A stretch of DNA of 22,800 bases, from positions 1 to 22,800 of the IMG/VR virus record IMGVR_UViG_3300009529_000051; one strand, given 5' to 3'. Below the pieces are notes generated by a model. The model was not told the DNA's origin and ran no database searches. It saw only the letters and a list, made by a program, of their open reading frames with translations. Source of the stretch: a virus. The position numbers and the translations under genes are program-made. Of the stretch, positions 15,523 through 21,740 are shown one piece after another (position 1 is the first letter of the stretch; each line of letters begins with the position of its first letter).

Positions 15523-15551
15523 ATTCTACACCCACAAAAAGGGTTTGTCAA
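15523..15551 (-). promoter_or_regulatory. Consensus sigma70 promoter for the late/structural genes
   Basis: On the minus strand, TTGACA (15546-15551) and TAGAAT (15523-15528) are separated by exactly 17 bp. The -35 box overlaps the TGA stop of the last early gene. Transcription should start near 15516 and give a ~97-nt leader before the first structural gene. The spacer holds a short inverted repeat (ACCC...GGGT), a possible operator. Confidence 0.8.
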
Positions 15552-15724
15552 GCCCTCTGTTTCAACGCCTCCTCAATCAGCCTGGCGAACTCCTGCAAAG
15601 ATAGCGTCTTGATGTGCCACCGACCATCGCGCCGATCAGTGATAATCAGCTTGCCATCGCGCAGCACCCCTAGCTTCTCGGTGCCGCAGCAGTCACAATA
15701 TACTGGGGTGTCCCTCTCACTCAT
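15548..15724 (-). CDS. Small CxCC-containing early protein
   Basis: A 58-residue protein starting MSERDTPVYCDCCGTEK. It has a Cys cluster (C10, C12, C13), a short beta segment (LRDGKLIITDRRDGRWHI), and a final amphipathic helix (LSLQEFARLIEEALKQ). The ATG overlaps the previous stop as ATGA. Its TGA stop lies inside the -35 box of the late promoter, so it ends the early transcript. A regulatory role is possible but cannot be shown. Confidence 0.7.
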   Translation of the reverse strand: MSERDTPVYCDCCGTEKLGVLRDGKLIITDRRDGRWHIKTLSLQEFARLIEEALKQRA

Positions 15725-15966
15725 CCTGCTTCCCCGTCAGCTCCCAGTCCATCAGTCACCTCATACCCTTGACAGTAGCCCTTGAATCTCCCAGCTTTCT
15801 GAAGGTTTGCCTGCTTAACCTTCTTGTCCTCCTCGATGGCCTCCATGATGGCCTCGATTAACTCGGGGAAGTCTACTTCAAGAATCTGATACTCTGGTAG
15901 GTAGAAACATTTATATTCATCGAACAAACTCTTAATCCTATCCTTTAGGCTCATCGGCTGCTTCAT
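15721..15966 (-). CDS. Small acidic hypothetical protein
   Basis: An 81-residue protein. The ATG at 15966 is chosen over a longer GTG start at 15996 because GGAGGAGG sits just upstream. It begins MKQPMSLKDRIKSLFDEYK, continues with an acidic helix (PELIEAIMEAIEEDKKVKQ) and ends GADGEAG. The segment PMSLKDRI is also encoded by the 25-bp repeat shared with the short ORF upstream. Function unknown. Confidence 0.6.
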   Translation of the reverse strand: MKQPMSLKDRIKSLFDEYKCFYLPEYQILEVDFPELIEAIMEAIEEDKKVKQANLQKAGRFKGYCQGYEVTDGLGADGEAG

Positions 15967-16037
15967 AACCCTACCTCCTCCTTGAATTCCAGCCACTCAG
16001 GTTGCATCTCCCTAATCCTATCCTTTAGGCTCATCGG
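15933..16037 (-). repeat. 25-bp direct repeat, two copies 80 bp apart
   Basis: Identical 25-bp copies lie at 15933-15957 and 16013-16037. Both encode the start MSLKDRI in frame with the small genes described. The duplication therefore includes a start codon, and the following sequences have diverged. Confidence 0.9.
15963..16034 (-). CDS. Coupled 23-residue ORF created by a 25-bp duplication
   Basis: The peptide is MSLKDRIREMQPEWLEFKEE plus three residues. It has a strong ribosome site (GAGGAGGT, 5 nt before the ATG), overlaps the previous gene's end, and shares its stop with the next gene's start (ATGA). Its first 7 residues match codons 5-11 of the downstream gene (MSLKDRI). It may be a leader peptide for translational coupling or a remnant of the duplicated gene start. 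Confidence 0.5.
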   Translation of the reverse strand: MSLKDRIREMQPEWLEFKEEVGL

Positions 16038-16200
16038 TTACCTCCTCTGGGCGCTGAATTATCCCCTTACCATCACATACACGACACGATTCAAAGACAC
16101 TATTGCTAACCCAGCGATCATAATCACCACCTCTCATGAAATAGCCACCACTAACTACGCCAGCGCCATTACACACGGGGCATAACTGCCATTCACTCAT
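16018..16200 (-). CDS. DnaJ-type zinc-finger mini-protein
   Basis: A 60-residue protein with two CxxCxGxG motifs: CPVCNGAG near residues 7-14 and CRVCDGKG near 39-46. This pair forms one zinc site of the DnaJ central domain. There is no J domain. The start overlaps the preceding gene by 8 nt (ATGAGTGA) and a GAAGGAGGT site lies upstream. Such short zinc proteins are common in phages; a role in protein folding or nucleic-acid binding is possible. Confidence 0.75.
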   Translation of the reverse strand: MSEWQLCPVCNGAGVVSGGYFMRGGDYDRWVSNSVFESCRVCDGKGIIQRPEEVTDEPKG

Positions 16201-16342
16201 CAGTCACCTCCTTCTTCGGAATCCAGTATCCGCAGTTGTATTCCAAGCTGAACCATATACACCATGCTTCCAATTCACCCTCCTCTATCGAATCAGCCTC
16301 GAACGGGTAGAACTTCCCATCATGCAGTAGGGCAAATCTCAT
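16193..16342 (-). CDS. Small Trp/Tyr-rich hypothetical protein
   Basis: A 49-residue protein starting MRFALLHDGKFYPFEADSIE, with GELEAWCIWFSLEYNCGYWIP in the second half, unusually rich in aromatic residues. A GGGAGA site 2 nt upstream of the ATG and overlaps at both ends (23 nt with the nuclease gene, 8 nt with the zinc-finger gene) fill an otherwise non-coding gap. I do not recognise a family. Confidence 0.65.
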   Translation of the reverse strand: MRFALLHDGKFYPFEADSIEEGELEAWCIWFSLEYNCGYWIPKKEVTDE

Positions 16343-16694
16343 TCTCTCCCAACATTTCTACTATTTCGTCCCAGTTCTCAGGCTTCCATAATTTCACCTC
16401 TATAATCCCCCCGACCCGTAGCTCAGCTGCCGCCGCCACCATCATCAAATCCATTAGCCACTCCACCTGTGCATTACTCGGCTTGCCTTTATCACTCTTA
16501 AGCTCAAATATCAGTAGCTTCCCATTCCGTACGGCAATATAATCAGGAAAGCCTTGATCCCCCGACATGGCAGTCCGCCAGCCATACTTTCCCTTCTTCA
16601 AGGTCCTGGCCGGCCTGAAATGACACCACCGCCAATGATAGATTTCAAGAAGCTCTTCCACCTGCTGAGAGAACTGCTGCTCGGTTATTTGCAT
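16320..16694 (-). CDS. VRR-NUC domain nuclease
   Basis: About 124 residues. The ATG at 16694 (MQITEQQFSQQVEELLEIY) is preferred because a GAGGGGAG site precedes it; a GTG at 16712 would overlap the helicase stop. The core of the VRR-NUC fold (PD-(D/E)xK superfamily) is visible: a helix with the early Glu, GFPDYIAVRNGKL with D51, LLIFELKSDKG with E64 and K66, and the usual NAQVEWL helix with Q76. Small VRR-NUC proteins in phages resemble Holliday-junction or structure-specific nucleases. It follows the helicase gene directly, so a role in replication or recombination is likely. Confidence 0.88.
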   Translation of the reverse strand: MQITEQQFSQQVEELLEIYHWRWCHFRPARTLKKGKYGWRTAMSGDQGFPDYIAVRNGKLLIFELKSDKGKPSNAQVEWLMDLMMVAAAAELRVGGIIEVKLWKPENWDEIVEMLGENEICPTA

Positions 16695-16708
16695 CGTGGC
16701 AACTCCCC

Positions 16709-18034
16709 TCACGCCTGTCCCGCTATCCTGCCTATTGAGGCATTGTAGTAGAGGACCCGCTTCCCAACAGGCCCCTCTTTGTGCTTGGCTACAATGACAC
16801 GCAGACTGTTCTCAGGATCATCCCTCTCTTCCTCTCGCATCTCCTTTCGGTCAATATAGTACTGTTCGCGATAGAGTAGCAACACAACATCAGCCACCGC
16901 TTCTAATCCCCCTGAATACCTCAAATCGGACAATTTGGGCACCGGGGGGTTGCGGCCCTCTACCTGCCGGTTTAATTGAACCAAAGCTAACATCGGTACA
17001 TCGCATGTCTGGGCTATGGCTTTCAATGCACGAGCTACTGAGTGGTACCGCTTCTCTTCGGAATCTGATTTGTCCCCCGCTAGATCGATGTAGTCAAATA
17101 TCACCAAGCCCACTTCCACCTCTAATTTTAGCCGCATCAAGCGGGCCTGTACCTGGCTTGTCAGGATGGCCCCTGTATCGTCTACATAGATCGGCAGCTT
17201 ACTTAGCACTTCATAGGAATCCCAAAGACGGTGATATTCCTCATCATCTGGATGCTCCTTGCCACGCAACGCATATCGGTTTATGCCCGCTTCCGCAAAT
17301 GTCAGCCTCTCTAAGAGGGAGCCACCGGTTTGCTCAAGAGAGAAGATCGCTACATGGCGACCTTGTTTCGCCACTTCTCGGCCAATGGTCAATGCTAGCT
17401 GCGTCTTGCCCATCCCCGGTCTACCCGCAACCAGGTGCAACCTGCCAGGGACTAGCCCATCAATTGCCCGATCCAGGTCTTTGAGTCCGGTAGAGATTCC
17501 GCGCTCACCGCCACGCATCAGCCAATCTTGGAAGACCATGCTGTGAGCATCTGCAATCTCGGCAAGCGGAACGAGGCCCTGTCGTTTAGTCTGCTCTCCC
17601 AGCCCAATCAATAGGCGGATGGCATCACCCAACGCCTCAGTAGTGTCCCTAGCCTCATACCCTATCTTCGCTATCTGTCCCGCAGCCTGAATCAGCCTCC
17701 GTGAGAAGCCCAGATTATGCACGATATGGGCATAGGAATCAATGTGTACTGAGGTCGGGGTTATCGCAGTGAGATGTATCAGGTAAGCAGTCCCCTCTAC
17801 CTGCTCCAATTTGTTGCAACGTTGCAATTCCTGCGCAACGGTGATTTGGTTTATCGTCTCATCGCGTTCACTGAGAGTTAGACACGCCTCGTATATCCAG
17901 GCGTTCTTTTCCCGGTAGAAGTCTTCAGGTTGAAGGAAGTCGGCTATTTCGTGGATGCAGAATTCGTCTATCAGAAGAGAGCCGATGACTGCCTGCTCGG
18001 CCTCCAAATCGTACGGGACTGGCTTATCGTTCAT
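16709..18034 (-). CDS. dnaB: Replicative DNA helicase, DnaB family
   Basis: A 441-residue protein. The first 110 residues form the DnaB N-terminal domain (PYDLEAEQAVIGSLLID, PEDFYREKNAWIYEA). The RecA-like part follows a linker: Walker A GRPGMGKT at 204-211, FSLEQTGGSLLERL (motif H1a region), Walker B VIFDYI at 311-316, and VQLNRQVEGR at 352-361, the usual motif that senses nucleotide. LRYSGGLEAVADVVLLLYRE is the typical segment before the C-terminal strands, and VAKHKEGPVG is the late signature. GGAG lies 5 nt upstream of the ATG. It unwinds DNA ahead of the replication fork, probably loaded by the adjacent initiator-like protein. Length is normal. Confidence 0.95.
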   Translation of the reverse strand: MNDKPVPYDLEAEQAVIGSLLIDEFCIHEIADFLQPEDFYREKNAWIYEACLTLSERDETINQITVAQELQRCNKLEQVEGTAYLIHLTAITPTSVHIDSYAHIVHNLGFSRRLIQAAGQIAKIGYEARDTTEALGDAIRLLIGLGEQTKRQGLVPLAEIADAHSMVFQDWLMRGGERGISTGLKDLDRAIDGLVPGRLHLVAGRPGMGKTQLALTIGREVAKQGRHVAIFSLEQTGGSLLERLTFAEAGINRYALRGKEHPDDEEYHRLWDSYEVLSKLPIYVDDTGAILTSQVQARLMRLKLEVEVGLVIFDYIDLAGDKSDSEEKRYHSVARALKAIAQTCDVPMLALVQLNRQVEGRNPPVPKLSDLRYSGGLEAVADVVLLLYREQYYIDRKEMREEERDDPENSLRVIVAKHKEGPVGKRVLYYNASIGRIAGQA

Positions 18035-18047
18035 GTCAACTCCATCA

Positions 18048-18962
18048 CTATATGTCCGGCAATTCGCTGGATTTGTCTCGGGCTGGTTTCAGCCAGGCGC
18101 CGATTTGTTTCTTCACGCTCATCATATCAAGGTGCTTCTCTCTCCAAAAAGGGTCTTTCTTCAAGGCTGCATAGCAGTCGAGAATCTGCTGCGACTCATA
18201 AAACCTCAACATCCACTTGATAGCCTTTGCCTCTTGACCATAGGACGGTGATATATGACCCCGTACCCCCTCAAGTGTCAACGAGATTTCCCGAACCCTT
18301 GGGTCGGGTGCGTCAGCATCCTTCTTTTCTTTTATATTCTCTTCTTTTATATTAGCCTCAACTGGTACGGTAGTATTACCGGAAGATTCCGGTAATGGTG
18401 TCGGAAAAGGCAAGTCTTGGTTGCTGCGTGTTTTGTTGCAATGAAGACATGCTGTTTTGAGGTTTGATGGATAGCTAGTCCCCCCTTTGGAGAGGGGTAT
18501 CAAATGGTCTAAGGAGGGGGCCTTGGAAAAGCAGCGATTAACCCTTGCCTGTGTATCAGTTGTCCCACCGCAGAGATGGCAAGTGTACTTGTCCCGGTGG
18601 TAAATACTGCGCCGAAATCGTTGATTTTGCAAAGAAGGTGGAGGTAGTTTGCTCGGTTGTGGTTTGTTTATGACCTGATGGATGCGGAAGTTCACAATCC
18701 AGGCATACTCTTGCCGGTCTATCGTGTAGTGAAAGACTAAGCCGGCAGATTCCAATGTACTCTTCCACCCCTCTATCTGCTCAAGCGGTATGTCTTTATA
18801 GGGGAAAATACACCCTCTCAGATATGAGGCAGAGTAACGAATCAAGCCCTCATCATCTGCGAAATTCCACATACCGATGAATAGGCACTGCTCCGGGAAA
18901 TCGAAGTTTCCTACCTTCTGGTCCGACCAGAACTCGGGACTTATCATTCGTTTTCTAGGCAC
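18048..18962 (-). CDS. Replication-initiator-like protein carrying an inserted HNH nuclease domain
   Basis: A 304-residue protein. It starts with GTG at 18962 (MPRKRMISPEFWSDQKVGNF); AAGGAG lies 7 nt upstream, within the end of the preceding gene. Residues 1-105 match phage replication-initiator or DnaD/DnaT-related N-terminal domains (CLFIGMWNFADDEGLIRYSASYLRGCIFPY). Residues 114-184 are an HNH domain: C128/C131, DH at 152-153 in LDHLIPLSKGG, N167, and C172/C175. The C-terminus (LTLEGVRGHISP..., ending DPFWREKHLDMMSVKKQIGAWL) returns to the initiator type, as in O-like proteins that contact the helicase. The HNH is thus inserted between two initiator parts. It lies 14 nt upstream of the helicase gene. 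Confidence 0.82.
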   Translation of the reverse strand: MPRKRMISPEFWSDQKVGNFDFPEQCLFIGMWNFADDEGLIRYSASYLRGCIFPYKDIPLEQIEGWKSTLESAGLVFHYTIDRQEYAWIVNFRIHQVINKPQPSKLPPPSLQNQRFRRSIYHRDKYTCHLCGGTTDTQARVNRCFSKAPSLDHLIPLSKGGTSYPSNLKTACLHCNKTRSNQDLPFPTPLPESSGNTTVPVEANIKEENIKEKKDADAPDPRVREISLTLEGVRGHISPSYGQEAKAIKWMLRFYESQQILDCYAALKKDPFWREKHLDMMSVKKQIGAWLKPARDKSSELPDI

Positions 18963-19335
18963 CCTCCAACTCCTTCAGTAGAGTTTGCCAACATTCTCCG
19001 CATTCACGCTTAGAAGCAACGGAGGTGTCTGCTGTCAAAGTGCCATGAGGACATATATCGTCTCCCCACTCAATCAACCCTCTTCTCCCGTCCTTCTTGC
19101 CCTCAGAATGGCCATGCTTCTTGCCTGCGGAATAGCCATCTTCATATAGTTTGGAATCTCTTGCAATATCCTCGTCTATCCTAGTATTAACCCCTGCCTT
19201 GTAGGACTTCTCGGCTTGGGCTTTGGCTACAGCATCTTGTACCTTGCCCAACCAATTATCATCATCGGGACTTACAAAGTCTTCCTCAATTTTGGTATAT
19301 TCCTCATCGCTCAGCACTGTTTCTTCCCAGTCCAT
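18955..19335 (-). CDS. Small accessory protein of the WEET family (126 aa)
   Basis: The protein begins MDWEETVLSDEEYTKIEE. It contains AKAQAEKSYKAGV, a charged repeat-like segment (DGYSAGKKHGHSEGKKDG), a RRGLIEWGDDICPHG motif, and two late cysteines (CGEC). The N-terminus, the AQAEKSY segment and the EGKKD...IEW segment match the 89-residue protein at 20154-20423, so the two are paralogues. An AAAGGAGAGGAGG purine run precedes the ATG. It overlaps the initiator gene by 8 nt. Function unknown. Confidence 0.65.
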   Translation of the reverse strand: MDWEETVLSDEEYTKIEEDFVSPDDDNWLGKVQDAVAKAQAEKSYKAGVNTRIDEDIARDSKLYEDGYSAGKKHGHSEGKKDGRRGLIEWGDDICPHGTLTADTSVASKRECGECWQTLLKELEGA

Positions 19336-19534
19336 CCTCCTCTCCTTTCTGGTGCCTCCAAAGGCATTGCTCTAATTCGCACTCCGACAATCGTACAAAG
19401 TTATCCCAACGCTCATTGCAGACATTTCCCGTGGTACATATCTTGTGCGGGGCTGGATAGAAGCAGACCGGGGTGCCATCCCCCTTCCAATGCACCTCCG
19501 CGAAGTCTGCTCCTGTCTTACACCAAACAATCAT
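19304..19534 (-). CDS. Cys-rich small hypothetical protein
   Basis: A 76-residue protein starting MIVWCKTGADFAEVHWKG. It has six cysteines (C5, C24, C33, C39, C52, C57), with APHKICTTGNVCNERW in the middle, which suggests a small zinc-binding fold. It overlaps the next gene by 32 nt. Its ATG shares ATGA with a very short upstream ORF. No family recognised. Confidence 0.5.
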   Translation of the reverse strand: MIVWCKTGADFAEVHWKGDGTPVCFYPAPHKICTTGNVCNERWDNFVRLSECELEQCLWRHQKGEEDGLGRNSAER

Positions 19535-19617
19535 TCTGTTTCTGGTGCCCCGGCCCTACAATCATTCAAGAAGTGAACGATAATGCCTCCGAGCAGATGA
19601 TTAACAGACCCAATCAT
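19531..19617 (-). CDS. Possible 28-residue coupled ORF
   Basis: An ORF beginning MIGSVNHLLGGIIVHFLNDC ends with an ATGA overlap onto the Cys-rich gene. It fills part of the 142-nt gap between the NADAR gene and its downstream neighbour. The ribosome site is weak (only GGA nearby), so it may be chance. The rest of the gap shows nothing I can name, except two copies of an 11-bp TTGAATGATTG repeat. Confidence 0.25.
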   Translation of the reverse strand: MIGSVNHLLGGIIVHFLNDCRAGAPETE

Positions 19618-19676
19618 TCAAATCGTCCAACAATTAAACACTTACCAGGGCCTCGGGCATGTTAGCTAACGATTCC

Positions 19677-20123
19677 TTATGTCGAGTTAGCTGCCTCTAA
19701 CCGCAACTCATCCCTCACCTGCATCAGTAATATACCAAGTCTATCCTGCCCCTGACCTTTTACATATCCCCAATATTTGTCCCAAGGGCTATCTTCATGT
19801 AGGGCAGCATCTTCGGTAGCCAACAACTTCTTCCCGAGATCACGGTGTTGCTGGAACTTCGTTCTAAGCCCCATGAGCATTATCTCTTCCTTGACTGTTT
19901 CCCAGTCAGGTCTTAGGGTGACATGGTATCCTGCGAACTTCGCCTCTTTGGGAGTCTCACAGCGTAGAATCATCTTCTGCTCGCTAAGGTCTCTGGACTT
20001 CTGTGCTTGATAATAATGCTCTACTGTCGGCCAAATCTTACCGTCGATGAAGACAGGGGAGCGGTAAAAATTTGAACAGTACCCGTGTTTATCGTGTCGT
20101 GTCCAGAAAAATATATCGTCCAT
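19677..20123 (-). CDS. NADAR-family (YbiA-like) protein
   Basis: A 148-residue protein with the family signature almost end to end: YCSNFYRSPVFIDGKIWPTVEHYYQAQK (residues 15-42, shown as separate motifs GYCSNFY and WPTVEHYYQAQK), LRTKFQQHRDLGKKLLAT in the middle, and SPWDKYWG at 112-119 with DRLG at 127-130 near the end. NADAR proteins are N-glycosidases that cleave riboflavin-pathway intermediates; some also remove ADP-ribose from guanine, acting as antitoxins to DarT-like toxins. AAAGGGAGGT precedes the ATG. It sits among small early genes, typical for host-takeover or anti-defence factors. Its target in this phage is unknown. Confidence 0.88.
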   Translation of the reverse strand: MDDIFFWTRHDKHGYCSNFYRSPVFIDGKIWPTVEHYYQAQKSRDLSEQKMILRCETPKEAKFAGYHVTLRPDWETVKEEIMLMGLRTKFQQHRDLGKKLLATEDAALHEDSPWDKYWGYVKGQGQDRLGILLMQVRDELRLEAANST

Positions 20124-20153
20124 CGTTTACCTCCCTTTGCCCCGTGGGGTAGG

Positions 20154-20423
20154 TTAGGTTAAGCCCTTCAATATGGTTTGCAACTCAAGGGTGGCAATAG
20201 TTTGAATACCTCGGCTCAGTTGCCACTCAATAATGTCCCTTTTCCCCTCCTTGAAGGCTTTACTATAAGCTATGGGCCAAGTCTTCTCGGCCTGGGCCCT
20301 AAGTAGAAAGTCCACCTCGTTGCGGTAGTCATCTATAAAGCTCAAATCCAGGGTGTACTTCTCCTCTGGTGTATAGATCACACGAATCTCCCTGTGCCGT
20401 ATTACCGTCTCTTCCCAACCCAC
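20154..20423 (-). CDS. Small accessory protein of the WEET family (89 aa)
   Basis: It starts with GTG at 20423 (MGWEETVIRHREIRVIYTPEEKY), supported by GGAGGTG 7 nt upstream. It is mainly charged and helical, with RAQAEKTWPIAYSKAFKEGK and RDIIEWQLSRGI. The opening and the AQAEK and EGKRDIIEW segments match the 126-residue protein at 18955-19335. It ends at a repeat-bearing junction (TAACCTAACC). Function unknown. Confidence 0.65.
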   Translation of the reverse strand: MGWEETVIRHREIRVIYTPEEKYTLDLSFIDDYRNEVDFLLRAQAEKTWPIAYSKAFKEGKRDIIEWQLSRGIQTIATLELQTILKGLT

Positions 20424-20438
20424 TCTTTCACCTCCTTT

Positions 20439-20452
20439 CGCCCCTAGGGGCG
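20439..20452. repeat. 14-bp palindrome just upstream of a ribosome site
   Basis: CGCCCCTAGGGGCG is a perfect palindrome that lies 4 nt before the AGGAGGT of the GTG-started gene. A similar CCCC-GT-GGGG stem (20140-20149) precedes the ribosome site of the NADAR gene. These small stems next to ribosome sites could tune translation or stabilise the message. Confidence 0.6.
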
Positions 20453-20454
20453 GG

Positions 20455-20628
20455 TTAGTCCTCGGTCATCTCTATTTCCTTGCCACACTTAGAGCATTTA
20501 TAGGCGTCACCACCTTGGAATGTTGGCTTGTAATCATGGTGACAATTCCGTTGATATGCCTTTTGCCAATCTGGCTGATTCAGTTGACCAATATAGGTTG
20601 CTGAACCATTGTCATTTCTGGTATTCAT
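20455..20628 (-). CDS. Zinc-binding mini-protein (57 aa)
   Basis: The protein begins MNTRNDNGSATYIGQLNQPD and contains CHHDYKPTFQGGDAYKCSKCGKE, here read as the motif C-H-H ... YKCSKCGK, a likely zinc site with C29, C45 and C48. It ends IEMTED. GGAGGGG lies just upstream of the ATG. It sits between two small accessory genes with short gaps. Function unknown. Confidence 0.7.
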   Translation of the reverse strand: MNTRNDNGSATYIGQLNQPDWQKAYQRNCHHDYKPTFQGGDAYKCSKCGKEIEMTED

Positions 20629-20656
20629 CTCCCCTCCTTTGCACGAGTAACTTATG

Positions 20657-20905
20657 TCAATAATCCCAATCTATTTGGCCCTCATCCCTAGTTTTTGCTC
20701 TGAATGGTTCTAGGGGTAATTCGTCTATTCGCAATGGTTTCGTATCAACATAAAAGCGATATATGTCATCCTTATCAGCGCCAAAATACAAGGTAATAGA
20801 GTTATTCGGTGAGTCAACGGAATCAAAGGAGAAGACATATTTATAGTAGTCTGTGAAACTTACCTTGATATGACCATATTTTCCCTTAAACTCTTTCCAA
20901 TCCAT
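20657..20905 (-). CDS. Small acidic/aromatic hypothetical protein (82 aa)
   Basis: It begins MDWKEFKGKYGHIKVSFTDYYKYVFSF, which partly resembles the openings MDWEET and MGWEET of its neighbours (D/G-W-(E/K)-E). The middle is beta-like with GADKDDIYRFYVDT, and the end is acidic. A TAGGAGGGTG site precedes the ATG. A link with the WEET family is possible, but the rest of the sequence does not match. Confidence 0.6.
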   Translation of the reverse strand: MDWKEFKGKYGHIKVSFTDYYKYVFSFDSVDSPNNSITLYFGADKDDIYRFYVDTKPLRIDELPLEPFRAKTRDEGQIDWDY

Positions 20906-20936
20906 TTAGCACCCTCCTATGTACGCACTACATTCC

Positions 20937-21167
20937 TTATGTCGAGTATGGTTCAACTCGTATTTGACGTGTATAGCCCTGCATCACCATATTCCCAGGC
21001 GCAGCCTCCATCTCTACCCTAAGTAAGTCATCAGGGATAACGCTTTGTGGCATGATAGTTAATGTCCCATCCACGCCCTCATGGAGTTGCAATCTGACTC
21101 CTGTGGATAGAACCAAGTCAAAGCTATTGGATGCCTTTGGCTCTAGTGCCATCTGTCCTATCCCCAT
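20937..21167 (-). CDS. Small hypothetical protein (76 aa)
   Basis: It starts MGIGQMALEPKASNSFDLVL with AAGGAGGTTAGAA just before the ATG. The sequence alternates strands (SFDLVLSTGVRLQLHEG, TLTIMPQSVIPDDLLRVEM) and ends VEPYST. Its stop lies within a 16-bp sequence also found at the stop of the NADAR gene. No family recognised. Confidence 0.6.
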   Translation of the reverse strand: MGIGQMALEPKASNSFDLVLSTGVRLQLHEGVDGTLTIMPQSVIPDDLLRVEMEAAPGNMVMQGYTRQIRVEPYST

Positions 21168-21207
21168 TTCTAACCTCCTTGTCGCACTGGGTTAGGTTAA
21201 GATTCTC

Positions 21208-21414
21208 CTAAGATTGCTCCCTTCGGGGACAGCTTGCAGGGGAAGGGCTAAGTTCAAGCCCAGCTTGCGAACGAGCCCAGTTGACTCTAAAGTCCAGACT
21301 CTCACCGGTTAAGGCCCTCACTCTCATCATCTGAAGGTCGCTGTATTCCATACTCCATCTGCCTTCTTCATGCGTTATCCGGCAGACTCCCCCAAACTGT
21401 TTATTACTTCGCAT
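21208..21414 (-). CDS. Small hypothetical protein (68-89 aa, start uncertain)
   Basis: The ATG at 21414 (MRSNKQFGGVCRITHEEGRW) has GGGG 3 nt upstream. The frame is open to a GTG at 21477 that overlaps the preceding gene but lacks a ribosome site. The sequence contains SMEYSDLQMMRVRALTG and ends in a Pro/Ser/Cys-rich tail (PSPASCPRREQS). I do not recognise it. Confidence 0.45.
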   Translation of the reverse strand: MRSNKQFGGVCRITHEEGRWSMEYSDLQMMRVRALTGESLDFRVNWARSQAGLELSPSPASCPRREQS

Positions 21415-21449
21415 TACCCCGAAGGGTGCCCTGCGGCCCCCGCCATCGT

Positions 21450-21716
21450 TTAAGGCATCTCCAGGCGCACTTGCCACCGCAGGGCTGGCCGTGGCTTACA
21501 CCAAGTGATTCTGTCTCTGACAGCCTTTACCACTTGAACCTTCTGGAGCAACCCGTACTGTCTCGTTTGTTCACGGTATCTCGCTCCCACCCACTCCTGG
21601 CCACGACGTGCCTTGTTTGGGGCTAGGGGTTGCTGCATCCTAACTAGGCTCCGCATGTTGTAAAAAACCCCGCTGTTTCTTTTTCGGACGCTTACGGCTC
21701 TTCGTAAAGAACCCAC
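21450..21716 (-). CDS. Basic small hypothetical protein
   Basis: Up to 88 residues from a GTG at 21716; shorter starts at 21656 or 21638 are possible and none has a good ribosome site. The C-terminal half (RRGQEWVGARYREQTRQYGL, then KVQVVKAVRDRITW) resembles small phage proteins of the form 'KxGQxW...V..V....V.W', which adopt a short SH3-like beta fold. The first 25 residues are very basic and may not be translated. It lies downstream of a terminator-like site. Confidence 0.4.
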   Translation of the reverse strand: MGSLRRAVSVRKRNSGVFYNMRSLVRMQQPLAPNKARRGQEWVGARYREQTRQYGLLQKVQVVKAVRDRITWCKPRPALRWQVRLEMP

Positions 21717-21740
21717 CTAGCTTGCCAAAACAGCATGGAC

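Noticed and set aside
21481-21720. Possible tRNA (a GGTTCAAG segment resembling a T-arm)
   Set aside because: No acceptor stem or anticodon arm can be paired around it, and the region reads as part of a basic small protein.
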